The notes beneath the pieces were generated by a model. It was not told where the DNA came from and did not search any database. It worked only from the letters and a program-made list of their open reading frames with translations. DNA of 64,000 nt from contig CAVUYZ010000002.1 in the NCBI GenBank assembly GCA_963745865.1, positions 437,991 through 501,990 on the forward strand. Reading direction: 5' to 3'. The translations under genes and the position numbers were made by a program. The stretch is from JAHEDH01 sp963745865 (GTDB lineage Bacteria; Actinomycetota; Acidimicrobiia; Spongiisociales; ZC4RG35). Below are positions 18,882 to 27,781 of the stretch, piece after piece (positions within the stretch are counted from its first letter, which is position 1; each line of letters starts with the position of its first letter).

Positions 18882-19254
18882 ATGGCGCGTTCGTTGGCGA
18901 AGTCGACATTGAAGAAGTTTCAGGCCGAACTGGAGGACGAGCGCGAGCGGCTCATGGCTCTGATCGAAGAGCGAGAGCGCGAGATGGAAGAGGCCAAGGC
19001 CACCGAGACCGCCTCGGAGCGCAATCCCGATCCCGACAGCGCCGATGCAGCGTCGATGAAGTTCGAATACATGAAGGAGATGTCGCTCGAGCGAAACAGC
19101 TCCGATCTCCTCCACAAGGTCGAGCATGCGCTCGAACGGGTGAAGTCGGGCGGCTACGGCATCTGTGAGTCGTGCGGCGAAGCCCATTCCCGTGGCGCGG
19201 CTCGAGGTCCTGCCCTACGCCACGACGTGCGTCAACTGCGCGCGCAAGATGTGA
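18882..19254 (+). CDS. DksA/TraR-type zinc-finger protein (frame disrupted)
   Basis: This is a small protein of 123 residues after correction. About 75 residues of helical coiled coil are followed by a C4 zinc finger: CESCG at the end of the first frame, then PIPVARLEVLPYA and CVNCARKM in the next frame. Reading across needs removal of one base near 19182. DksA/TraR proteins bind RNA polymerase through the secondary channel and tune transcription in the stringent response; the actinobacterial branch is poorly studied. The ATG at 18882 follows a strong GAGGAGGTGC. It is divergent from ileS. A candidate -10 TACGAT lies at 18853-18858. Confidence 0.82.
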
Positions 19255-19269
19255 TCCGACGCCAGTTCC

Positions 19270-19735
19270 TTGATCGCCCTCGGCACCGGCTCCGGTGTCG
19301 TGGCCTTCGATCTCGTCACCAAGCACATCGCGTCGACGACGTTCGTCGACGAACGCGTCACCGTGATTCCCGGTGTTCTCTGGTTCACCTACACCGAGAA
19401 CTACGGCGCGGCATTCTCGATGCTGCAGCAGGCAGGGAACATTTCTGGCGATCGCAGCCGTGGTGGCGATCGGCATCGTTGTCTACGCGCTCACCGATGA
19501 GCGACCGCCGCTCGAGACCATCGCATTCGGGCTGGTGCTCGGCGGCGCCGCCGGCAACCTGATCGACCGGGTCACCCGCGGCGACGGGCTCACCGATGGC
19601 GGCGTCGTCGACTGGATCCAGGTGCCGAACTTCCCCGTGTTCAACGTCGCCGACTCGTCGATCACGATCGCAGTCGTCATGCTGTTGTTCATGGCGTGGA
19701 GGACGGATCGGAAGTCACGGGTGGAGACGCCGTGA
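19270..19735 (+). CDS. lspA: LspA, lipoprotein signal peptidase (frame disrupted)
   Basis: This aspartic membrane protease cleaves prolipoprotein signal peptides. The first frame encodes the N-terminal helix and the conserved NYGAAFSML. After a one-base insertion near 19442 the second frame gives LAIAAVVAIG, then GGAAGNLIDRV (catalytic Asp) and FNVADSSI (second catalytic Asp). The corrected length is 154 residues, typical of the family. The start is uncertain; TTG at 19270 is the earliest plausible codon after the preceding stop. Because LspA is needed for lipoproteins such as the fasciclin protein in this window, the break is more likely an assembly error than loss. Confidence 0.85.
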
Positions 19736-20637
19736 GATATCAGGTGCCCGAGGAGCTCGATGGCGAGCGGGTCGACAAGGCGGTTGCCGTGCTGGCGGGG
19801 ATCAGCCGATCACTGGCCCGCGAGATCATGGACGCCGGTGGCGTCGCCGGTGACGGCGATGGGGGACTCGACCCGTCGGATCGTGTCTCGAGCGGTGACT
19901 GGCTCGATTTCGACGTCCCTGATCCGGCGCCACTGCTCGAGCCTCACCCCGTCGACTATCGGACCGTCCACATCGACGACGATGTGATCGTCGTGTCGAA
20001 ACCGTCCGGCCTGACCGTCCATCCCGGCGCCGGCACCGATGCCGAGACGCTGGCCGCCGGCCTGCTCTTCGACCATCCCGAGCTCGAAGGTGTCGGACAG
20101 GCGGGTCGGTGGGGGATCGTGCACCGGCTGGATCGGGCGACGTCTGGCCTGATGGTGGTGGCCAGGACCTCGGAATCGTATGAAACGCTGTCCACCATGA
20201 TGCGCGCCCGCTCTGTCAGTCGCGCCTACATCGCGCTGGTGGCTGGTGCGGTGGCCATTCCACGGGGGACGATCGATGCTCCCATCGGCCCCGACCCGAA
20301 CCGGCCGATCAGGCGGGCACTGTCTCCGATCGGAAAGCGGGCCGTGACCCACTATCGGCGCAGCAGCCAATGGACGGGACCGGGAGTGGCGATGCTCGAT
20401 GTCACACTCGAGACGGGGAGGACCCACCAGATCCGGGTCCATCTCGCCGCCATCGGTCACCCGGTGCTCGGCGACCGGGTGTACGGATCCAAGGATCCGG
20501 TTGCCGTCCCGAGGCTGGCGTTGCACGCCGTCCGGCTCGAATTCGACCACCCGGTCTCGGGCGAGCCGATGTCGTTCACCGATCCGCTTCCCGATGATCT
20601 CGCAACCGTGGTCGAGTCGCTGGGCGACCCGGACTGA
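19732..20637 (+). CDS. RluD/RluA-family ribosomal pseudouridine synthase
   Basis: This protein of 301 residues has an N-terminal S4 RNA-binding domain (VPEELDGERVDKAVAVLAG) and an RluA catalytic domain with the aspartate in HRLDRATSGL (near residue 143). It converts uridines to pseudouridine in rRNA or tRNA. The GTG start overlaps the lspA stop, and lspA-rluD is a common conserved pair, which supports the RluD-type call; the exact target base cannot be read from the sequence. Confidence 0.9.
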   Translation: MRYQVPEELDGERVDKAVAVLAGISRSLAREIMDAGGVAGDGDGGLDPSDRVSSGDWLDFDVPDPAPLLEPHPVDYRTVHIDDDVIVVSKPSGLTVHPGAGTDAETLAAGLLFDHPELEGVGQAGRWGIVHRLDRATSGLMVVARTSESYETLSTMMRARSVSRAYIALVAGAVAIPRGTIDAPIGPDPNRPIRRALSPIGKRAVTHYRRSSQWTGPGVAMLDVTLETGRTHQIRVHLAAIGHPVLGDRVYGSKDPVAVPRLALHAVRLEFDHPVSGEPMSFTDPLPDDLATVVESLGDPD

Positions 20638-20663
20638 CCGCAGAGGTTTCTCGCCCGGCCGGG

Positions 20664-20669
20664 TACCGT
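20664..20669 (+). promoter_or_regulatory. -10 box of a probable leaderless promoter (rhomboid gene)
   Basis: TACCGT ends eight bases before the ATG at 20678 and there is no ribosome binding site, so the transcript probably begins at or next to the start codon. Confidence 0.45.
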
Positions 20670-20677
20670 TCCCGGCC

Positions 20678-21509
20678 ATGACCTCCGAGATCGAGACCAC
20701 CTGCTACCGACACCCCGACCGGCCGACCGGCCTGTCGTGTACCGAGTGTGGCAAGCCGATCTGTCCGAGCTGCAGCATCCCTGCCGCCGTCGGGCAGCGC
20801 TGTCCGCAGTGTGTCGCCAGCCAGGGTCGCCAGGAGACCGTGCGGATGCCGCAGGTCGGCAACCTCGGTCGGTCGGGAGCCCCGCTCACCTTCGGTTTCA
20901 TCGGCGTCGCCGTGGCCATCCAACTCCTGCAGTTCATCGCCCCAGGGGTGTGGTCGACGCTGGCCGACCAGTTGGCGCTGTTCAACGGACGCGTCATGTT
21001 CGATGGCGAGTGGTACCGGATGTTCACCGTGGTGCTGCTGCACGGCGGGATCACCCACATCCTGTTCAACATGTACGCGCTCTACATTCTGGGGCCCCAA
21101 CTCGAGATGCAACTCGGAAAGGTCCGCTACGCATCTCTCTTCCTGGCCACCGCAGCTGCCGGCAGCGCCCTGGCGATCGTGCTGGGCAGTCCCGGCGACG
21201 TCGGGGTCGGCGCATCCGGTGCCCTGTTCGGGTTCTTCGGCGTGTTCGCTGCGGGAGCGTTCCTCAATCGTCACACCCGGATGGGGCGCGCCCAGCTGAA
21301 CACGATCGGACTCAACCTCCTGATCAATGCGTTGATACCGCTGTACGTGCCTCAGGTCTCGTGGGAGGCGCACCTCGGGGGATTCGTCGCCGGCCTGGCA
21401 TTCGGCGCTGTGTACTTCCGGTCGAGGGGTGTGCGCAATCAGCCGCTGCACCTGGCAGTGCTCGCAGTTGATCGCCATCGTCTCGGTCGGTACCGCTCTC
21501 GTGATCTGA
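20678..21509 (+). CDS. Rhomboid-family intramembrane protease with zinc-finger N-terminus (frame disrupted at end)
   Basis: An N-terminal B-box-like cysteine region (CYRHPDRPTGLSC..CGKPICPSC.. ending RCPQC) precedes a six- to seven-helix rhomboid domain. The catalytic Ser is in VGASGALFGFFG and the catalytic His in AHLGGFVAGL. In the raw frame the last helix is lost and the ORF runs on to 21574. One base removed near 21464 gives QLIAIVSVGTALVI and a stop at 21509, a natural final membrane helix. Corrected length is 276 residues. Substrates are unknown. Confidence 0.85.
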
Positions 21510-21549
21510 GGTCGTGTTTTCGCGGTCATGCGCCCGACCACGATCGCGC

Positions 21550-21594
21550 CTATATTCGAAGCGAATCACAGTGATGTAACTCCGAGGACCACCC
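21550..21594 (+). promoter_or_regulatory. Candidate dnaE promoter and leader
   Basis: A TATATT hexamer near 21551 lies about 40 bases before the dnaE GTG, followed by GAGGA as ribosome binding site. The -35 region is unclear. Confidence 0.3.
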
Positions 21595-24500
21595 GTGACG
21601 TCGCCCGACTCGTTCGCACACCTCCATGTCCACACCGAATTCTCGATGTTGGACGGTGCCGCTCGGGTCAACCAGCTGGTGAAGGCGGCGGTCGAGGACG
21701 GGCAACCGGCTGTCGCGATCACCGATCACGGCGTCATGTATGGCGTGATCGACTTCTACAAGGCCGCTACCGCCGTCGGGGTCAATCCGATCATCGGGGT
21801 CGAGGCCTACATCGCCCCCGGAAGTCGCTTCGATCGCCCCAGGGGTCGCGACAACAAGCGCTACCACATGACACTGCTGGCCGAGAACCAGACGGGCTAC
21901 CGCAACCTGATGAAGCTGGTCAGTCACTCCTACCTCGACGGCTACTACTACAAGCCGCGGATGGACGACGAACTGCTCGCCACCTATTCGGAGGGGATCA
22001 TCGCCACGTCCGGGTGTCTCGGTGGAGAGGTCGCCAAGCTGCTCGCTCCGGACGCATCGCGGGAGGAGGGTGACTCCGGTCAAGATCGAGACTTCGACGC
22101 CGCCCTGGCCACCGCAGCCAGATACCAGGACATCTTCGGACGCGACAACTTCTTCATCGAGGTGGCCGATCACGGGATCCCGGCCCAGCAGCGGATCCTC
22201 CCCGACCTTGCTCGGATCTCCGAGCAGATCGGGGCGCCACTGCTGGCGGCCAACGACAGTCACTACATCGCCGCCGCAGACGCCGCCGCCCACGACATCC
22301 TGCTGTGCATCCAGACCGGCTCGACTCGGGACGACGAGAACCGATTCCGGTTCGAAGGCTCGGGTCTGTACATGAAGACGGCCAGGGAGATGCGGTCCCT
22401 CTTCGACACCGATCTGCTCCCCGGGGCGTGCGACAACACGTTGTGGATCGCCGATCGGGCAAAGGTCGAGCTCGAGTTCGGGAACATTCTCCTGCCCCGA
22501 TTCCCCGTTCCCCAGGGACACACCGAGGAGTCGTATCTCCGGGAACTGGTCGAGCGGGGTGCCCGCCAGCGGTACGGCGATCCGCTTCCCGACGAGGCGC
22601 GCGACCGGATCGAGCACGAGCTGAAGATCATCTCCGAGATGGGCTTCCCCGCCTACTTCCTCATCGTGTGGGACCTGATCAGATTCGCCCACGAGCAGGG
22701 GATCCGCACCGGCCCCGGTCGCGGGTCGGCTGCCGGTTCGGCCGTGGCGTACTGCCTGAACATCACCAACCTCGATCCGCTCGAGTACGGGATGATCTTC
22801 GAGCGGTTCCTCAATCCGGGCCGCAAGCAGATGCCTGACATCGACATGGACTTCGACGAGCGTTACCGGGCAGACGTGATCAAGTACGCCGCCGAGAAAT
22901 ACGGCTCCGACCACGTCGCCCAGATCGTCACGTTCTCGACCATCAAGGGCAAACAGGCGGTCCGTGACTCGGCGCGAGTGCTCGGTCACCCCTACGCGCT
23001 CGGCGACAAGATCGCCAAGCTGCTGCCCCCGTCGATCCTCGGCAACGACGCCTCGATCACCGAGTGCCTCCATCCCCCCGGTGAGGACACCGACGAGACG
23101 CTGCGCGACTTCTACAACAACGCCTCCGGGCTCCGTCAGGCCTACCAGGAGGATCCCGACGTCAAAGAGGTGGTCGACGCCGCCATCGGGCTGGAGGGGC
23201 TCCGCCGACAGGACTCGATCCATGCCGCCGCGGTCGTCATCGCCCCCGACCCGCTCACCGAGATCCTCCCGATCCAGCAGAAGGGTGAGGGCGCCGAGAT
23301 CGTCACCCAGTACGACGGTCACTGGATCGAGGACCTCGGGCTGCTCAAGATGGACTTCCTTGGTCTGCGGAACCTGGCGACGATCGAGCGATGCCTCGAG
23401 CTGATCGAGATCAGTCACGGCGAGCGGATCGACATCGACTCGGTGCCGCTCGACGACGCCGCGACGTTCGAACTGATCCAGGCGGCCGAGACCGTCGGCG
23501 TCTTCCAGCTCGAAGGAACCTCCATGCGGTCGCTGATCCGGGCGCTCCAGCCGGAGACGTTCGATCACATCATCGCCGTGAATGCCCTCTTCCGACCGGG
23601 CCCGATGGGCATGAACATGCACTACGCCTACGCCGACCGCAAGAACGGCCGGGCCGCAGTCGAGTATCCCCACCCTGCGACCAAGCCGTTCCTCGAGAAG
23701 ACGTTCGGGATCATCACCTATCAGGAGCAGGTGATGCAGCTCGCCAGGGACATGGCCGGCTACTCGATGAGCGAAGCGGACAATCTCCGCAAGGCGATGG
23801 GCAAGAAGATCAAGTCCGTGATGGCGGCCGAGAAGGAGAAGTTCATCGCCGGCGCCATCGAGCAGGGCCACCCCGAGCAACTCGGCAAGGACCTGTGGGA
23901 CGCGGTCGAGCCATTCGCCGGATACGGCTTCAACCTGAGCCACTCGGCCTGCTACGCCTATGTCGCCTATCAGACCGCCTATCTCAAGGCCCACTATTCC
24001 GCCGAGTACATGGCGGCGTTGCTCACGTCCACCAAGCGTGACAAAGACCGCACGGCCCTGTATCTCAACGAATGCCGACTCATGGGCGTCGATGTCCTGG
24101 TTCCGGACGTGAACGAGTCCGACGTCGACTTCATCGTCGTCGACGGGAAGATCCGATTCGGGCTGTCTGCGGTCAGGAACGTCGGCGAGGCGGTCGTCGA
24201 GCGGATCGTGGATGCCAGAGGCGACGAGCACTTCGCCGACTTCATCGATTTCTGCGAACGGGTCGATCTCGACGTGCTCAACCGCAGAACACTCGAGTCG
24301 ATGATCAAGGCCGGCGCATTCGATGCGATGGGGTACAGCCGGAAGGCGTTGCTCCTGGCGTTCGAGGAGATCGTCGAGGTGATCGGGAATCGTCGCCGCA
24401 ACGAGGAGGCGGGCCAGTTCTCGCTGTTCGGGAGCGAGGAGACGACCACCGCAGGAGTCAATTGGGACATCGGCGAGCACGAATGGCCCAAGGAGATCAA

Positions 24501-25107
24501 GCTCGGCTTCGAGAAGGAGATGCTCGGCCTCTACATCTCCGACCACCCGCTGCTGGCGGTGGCGTCGTCGCTGAAGGCGGCCGGAGCCGTGTCGATCCCG
24601 ACGCTGCTCGAGATGAGCGAAGGGTCGAGCGTGGTCATCGGCGGCATCATCACCTCCGTCAACCGCAAGTACACCAAGAAGGGCGATCTGATGATGTTCT
24701 GTCAGATCGAGGACCTCGAAGGGACGATCGAGGTCGCCTGTTTCACCCGTACCGTCGCCGAATACGGCCAACTGATCAACGAGGACAACATCGTCCTGTT
24801 GAAGGGCCGCATCCAGCATCGCGGCGACGACGTCACCATCGCCGTCCGGGAGGTGGTGCAGCCCCGGATCGTCGACGAGAACATCGTCCGTCTCACGCTT
24901 CCCGCCGATCGGATGTCAGCCGATCTCGTCAACCGCATGAAGGGCGTGTTGGGCAATCACCCGGGATCGGCGAGCGTTCACCTCGAAATGCGCAGCGGCA
25001 ACAGCCACAAGGTGATCAAGTTATCTGACGAGTTCCGGGTCGAGCCGCGTTCCGCGCTGTTCGCCGAGCTCTCCGAGCTGCTGGGGCCCAACGCCGTCAG
25101 GGTGTGA
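21595..25107 (+). CDS. dnaE: DNA polymerase III alpha subunit
   Basis: This replicative polymerase of 1170 residues starts with a PHP domain (HLHVHTEFSMLDG, residues 9-21). The polymerase core follows with catalytic aspartates in PDIDMDFDERYR, then the fingers, helix-hairpin-helix region, and an OB fold (VVIGGIITSVNRKYTKKG..) near residue 1015. It is the DnaE1 type. The GTG at 21595 is supported by GAGGA just upstream and by the PHP motif beginning almost at once. The whole 3.5 kb is in one frame, in contrast to many neighbours. Confidence 0.97.
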   Translation: MTSPDSFAHLHVHTEFSMLDGAARVNQLVKAAVEDGQPAVAITDHGVMYGVIDFYKAATAVGVNPIIGVEAYIAPGSRFDRPRGRDNKRYHMTLLAENQTGYRNLMKLVSHSYLDGYYYKPRMDDELLATYSEGIIATSGCLGGEVAKLLAPDASREEGDSGQDRDFDAALATAARYQDIFGRDNFFIEVADHGIPAQQRILPDLARISEQIGAPLLAANDSHYIAAADAAAHDILLCIQTGSTRDDENRFRFEGSGLYMKTAREMRSLFDTDLLPGACDNTLWIADRAKVELEFGNILLPRFPVPQGHTEESYLRELVERGARQRYGDPLPDEARDRIEHELKIISEMGFPAYFLIVWDLIRFAHEQGIRTGPGRGSAAGSAVAYCLNITNLDPLEYGMIFERFLNPGRKQMPDIDMDFDERYRADVIKYAAEKYGSDHVAQIVTFSTIKGKQAVRDSARVLGHPYALGDKIAKLLPPSILGNDASITECLHPPGEDTDETLRDFYNNASGLRQAYQEDPDVKEVVDAAIGLEGLRRQDSIHAAAVVIAPDPLTEILPIQQKGEGAEIVTQYDGHWIEDLGLLKMDFLGLRNLATIERCLELIEISHGERIDIDSVPLDDAATFELIQAAETVGVFQLEGTSMRSLIRALQPETFDHIIAVNALFRPGPMGMNMHYAYADRKNGRAAVEYPHPATKPFLEKTFGIITYQEQVMQLARDMAGYSMSEADNLRKAMGKKIKSVMAAEKEKFIAGAIEQGHPEQLGKDLWDAVEPFAGYGFNLSHSACYAYVAYQTAYLKAHYSAEYMAALLTSTKRDKDRTALYLNECRLMGVDVLVPDVNESDVDFIVVDGKIRFGLSAVRNVGEAVVERIVDARGDEHFADFIDFCERVDLDVLNRRTLESMIKAGAFDAMGYSRKALLLAFEEIVEVIGNRRRNEEAGQFSLFGSEETTTAGVNWDIGEHEWPKEIKLGFEKEMLGLYISDHPLLAVASSLKAAGAVSIPTLLEMSEGSSVVIGGIITSVNRKYTKKGDLMMFCQIEDLEGTIEVACFTRTVAEYGQLINEDNIVLLKGRIQHRGDDVTIAVREVVQPRIVDENIVRLTLPADRMSADLVNRMKGVLGNHPGSASVHLEMRSGNSHKVIKLSDEFRVEPRSALFAELSELLGPNAVRV

Positions 25108-25186
25108 GGGATGACCTGCCGCTGGCGTTGATCAGTGGCTCCAGGTCGGACTGGCCCGCTGTGGCAGTCGGCCATTCCAGGTGCTC

Positions 25187-26215
25187 TCAGTGCCAGAGGT
25201 TCTCGAGCGAGTATCCCTGCGCAGTGGTGAGAAGGGATTCGAGGGCGTCCAGATCGGTCGGCGCGGTCGGCTGCCAGGCGATGGTGGTGATCTCGGTCGA
25301 GTACCGCTCCGAGAACTGTGCCCGGAGGGTCGACTGGCGCTCGGATTCCGCCGCCCAGCGAGCGAGGTTCTCTTCGAGTTCGCCAGTTGGGGGCTCGGTC
25401 GCGGCGTCTGGCCAATGGTCGGGCAGCGTGCGGTTGAAGATCACCGTCGTCGGGCGATGGGCGGCGGCCGGCAGGTCGCGGAAGAAGGCAATCGCCTCCC
25501 GCATCGGGGTGGGATCTGCGGTCGTCACCACCAGCGTCTGTGCGGTCGAGAGCACTGCCTCGATCTCTTTGGACTGTGCCGCGATTCCGTCGTACATGGT
25601 GCGGAGATCGAGGAGGAACTGGGCGACACGCTCGAACAGTCCGGCGCCGAGCACTGCGTCGGCGATGCGGATGGCGGGGCGTGCGGCGACATCGAAGAGG
25701 ACTCGTCGGCCGGGTATGCGCCCACCGGTGAGCCAGCGCAACAGCCGACCACCGACCAACTCGGTCATGTTCGCCGGGGCCGTGAAGAACTCGATGCCCC
25801 CACTCGATGGTGGGGTGTCGACCACCACCAGGTCCCAGCTGCCGTCCCGGACGAACTGGGTGGCTTCCTCGGAGGCGGCGTAGGACTGGCTGGCGGGGAA
25901 CTGGCCGGTGGCTGCCTGGAACAGGTCGTTCGAGACGAGACGCTCGGCCACATCCGGGTCGGCGTGACGTCTGGCGATCGCCTCCCACGATGCGGTCGCA
26001 TCCAGCATCGCCGCCCACAGATTCGGCTCGGAGGGGACTTCGGACGGGTCGGCTCCGAGCGAGGCGATGCCCAGCGCGTCGGCGAGACGTCTCGCAGGGT
26101 CGACGGTGACCACCAGCGTCTTGATCCCGCGTCTCGCCGCAGCGACAGCCACAGCCGCCGACACGGTCGTCTTCCCGACGCCGCCTCCTCCGGTCACGAG
26201 GATGGCGGCGGTCAT
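25187..26215 (-). CDS. ArsA/Get3-like ATPase, second of a pair
   Basis: This P-loop ATPase of 342 residues has the deviant Walker A VTGGGGVGKTT (near residue 6), the VTVDPARRLADALG segment and a WDLVVVDTPPSSGG switch region. It lacks the arsenite-binding cysteines of true ArsA. Its ATG overlaps the stop of the upstream paralogue. The arrangement matches the paired ATPases Rv3679-Rv3680 (BagA-BagB) of mycobacteria, which form a complex affecting envelope lipids and stress tolerance. A similar complex here is an inference. It converges on dnaE across 79 bases. Confidence 0.85.
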   Translation of the reverse strand: MTAAILVTGGGGVGKTTVSAAVAVAAARRGIKTLVVTVDPARRLADALGIASLGADPSEVPSEPNLWAAMLDATASWEAIARRHADPDVAERLVSNDLFQAATGQFPASQSYAASEEATQFVRDGSWDLVVVDTPPSSGGIEFFTAPANMTELVGGRLLRWLTGGRIPGRRVLFDVAARPAIRIADAVLGAGLFERVAQFLLDLRTMYDGIAAQSKEIEAVLSTAQTLVVTTADPTPMREAIAFFRDLPAAAHRPTTVIFNRTLPDHWPDAATEPPTGELEENLARWAAESERQSTLRAQFSERYSTEITTIAWQPTAPTDLDALESLLTTAQGYSLENLWH

Positions 26216-27064
26216 GGATGACGCTCGGCGAACATCGTTGCGAGCGTCGCGGCAACCTGATCGGGAGAGTCGACCCCGAAGAGGAACGGCAACTCGAGGT
26301 CGGCGGGGAGGCGATCGAGCCAGATGCGTTGCTCGCCGGTGATGCTGCGGTGGAGCATGGCCGCTTCGCCGATGGCGCCGGCGGGCGTCGCCGCCGCAAC
26401 GAGGGGCGTGAGGACACGATTGGCGATAACCGACGTACTCCCGACGACCGGGTTGTCGTCGAGCCAATGCGAGCATCTCGACGGTCTCGTTCGTGGGGAG
26501 TTCCTCTGCGAGCGAGACGAGGACGAACGATGTGGAGGCAGGGTCCATGAGGATGTCCCGCATCCATTTCGATTGGTCGGCGATCCTCCCGCTGCTGACC
26601 AGGTCGGCCATGGTGTTGGCGGCGCGCAGGAACGACCCGATCTGGCCGGTCGGCGGGCCGTCGGCGACGACGAGGTCCCAATGGCCGGTCTTGACCTCCC
26701 ACAGGACTTTGCCCATCGTCACGATCTCCCGGATAGCCGGGGCGGTCGACGCAAGGACATCGAATGCTCGGACGGCGGGCCCGAACGTGGCGTATGTGGG
26801 CAGTCCGACCTGGATCTGGAGGTACTCGACGAGGGCTTTGGCGCGGTCGAGCGACAGCGCTGAGAGGTTGGGTTGGGTGATCGTCGGTTTGAACTCGAGA
26901 TGGGTCGCGCCGAGATGAGCTCCGAGGCCCATGCCGCTGCCGATCATCGAGAGGGCGAGTGTCTTGCGCCCCTCGGCGGCTGCAGCTTTGGCGATGGCCG
27001 CAGCAACAGCGGACTTGCCGACCCCGCCCTTGCCGGACACCAGGACGAAACGCTTGTCGTGCAC
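26212..27064 (-). CDS. ArsA/Get3-like ATPase, first of a pair (frame disrupted)
   Basis: Corrected length is 283 residues. The deviant Walker A is VSGKGGVGKSAVAAA, and the switch II region is DGPPTGQIGSFLRA. The raw frame derails near 26461 after ..ETVEMLALA; removing one base gives DDNPVVGSTSVIANRVLTPL and a clean stop overlapping the next ATG. The GTG at 27064 is chosen because TAGCCT on the minus strand lies seven bases upstream, the pattern seen before many genes here. It probably works as a heterodimer with the following gene. Confidence 0.83.
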
Positions 27065-27065
27065 G

Positions 27066-27488
27066 ATGGAGAGGCTAGAGCGTTGTGGCCTGCGTACCAG
27101 TCCGATCACCCGTGCAGGCCGAGCCGAGGGCGATCGTCTCGCCCGTAGCATCGCTCCGGCGTCCGGGTCGCTGACCGCCGCCGCTGCTCTGGCGGATGCA
27201 TTCGTTGCCCTCGACAAGCTCGAACGATTGTGCTGTGAACCGGGGAGAAGCCCCCGAATGGCCGAGATCCGTGGAACGCTCGAGGCCGCCGACACGATCG
27301 GGCTCGATGATGCCGACGCTGCCCGCGTCACGTCGATCCTCGAACTGCTCGAGGTCGGCGGCGCCCAGGTCGGAGCGCTCCAGATCGGATGCTGTGCACC
27401 GGGGCGACTTCCGCTCTACGAACGGATGCTCGAGCGGCTGACCCGGATCCAACTCGACCTCAATCGATCCCTCGGTCGAGGGCATTGA
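27066..27488 (+). CDS. Hypothetical protein divergent from the ArsA pair
   Basis: This ORF of about 140 residues has normal third-position G/C bias over its C-terminal two thirds (from ALADAFVALDKLERL on). The C-terminal part is helical with LLEVGGAQVGALQIGCCAPG and two adjacent cysteine pairs. I do not recognise it. The start is uncertain: ATG at 27066 is the first after the divergent gene, but an internal ATG at 27258 is possible. A start at 27066 would leave no room for a normal promoter. Confidence 0.5.
   Translation: MERLERCGLRTSPITRAGRAEGDRLARSIAPASGSLTAAAALADAFVALDKLERLCCEPGRSPRMAEIRGTLEAADTIGLDDADAARVTSILELLEVGGAQVGALQIGCCAPGRLPLYERMLERLTRIQLDLNRSLGRGH
27072..27077 (-). promoter_or_regulatory. 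-10 box of a probable leaderless promoter (ArsA-like pair)
   Basis: On the minus strand TAGCCT is followed by seven bases and the GTG at 27064. There is no ribosome binding site. The box overlaps the start of the divergent small ORF on the plus strand. Confidence 0.45.
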
Positions 27489-27525
27489 GCGGCGTGCTCG
27501 GCTCAGATCTGTCGTCCGTTTCTCG

Positions 27526-27531
27526 TACAGT
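27526..27531 (+). promoter_or_regulatory. Candidate -10 box (small gene at 27560)
   Basis: TACAGT lies 28 bases before the ATG at 27560 and leaves room for a leader with a ribosome binding site. Confidence 0.35.
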
Positions 27532-27559
27532 GGTTGCCGACGATTCCTGGAGGTTCTGA

Positions 27560-27781
27560 ATGGCCGAACTCGATGTTGATGCGATGATCCAACGGTACAA
27601 GACCCGTGCCGAAGCGGTGAAGGATCGGCCCCTGCCGCCGGTTGCCGGCGAGGAGCGCAAGAAGTTCGTCGCCCAGGCCGAAACCGACTATCTCGACTAT
27701 TCCCTGGTCAGCAATGCCATCTGGTCGGTGGAGGACGAACACCTGGTGCTCAGGATCCCACTCCGCCCCTCCTCAGACTGA
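27560..27781 (+). CDS. Small hypothetical protein
   Basis: This 73-residue acidic/basic protein without membrane segments starts MAELDVDAMIQRYKTRAEAV. A strong CTGGAGGTTCT ribosome binding site ends five bases before the ATG, which supports it as real. I recognise no family. Its end overlaps the convergent thyX end by about 30 bases. Confidence 0.65.
   Translation: MAELDVDAMIQRYKTRAEAVKDRPLPPVAGEERKKFVAQAETDYLDYSLVSNAIWSVEDEHLVLRIPLRPSSD

Noticed and set aside
21550..24819. A 1089-residue ORF on the minus strand opposite dnaE
   Set aside because: It is an antisense shadow: high GC makes stop codons rare, dnaE on the plus strand has all polymerase motifs, and the minus product resembles nothing and has no start signals.
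26931..27065. Upstream extension of the small gene at 27066
   Set aside because: It lies wholly inside the start of the divergent ArsA-like gene, which has clear P-loop sequence there.
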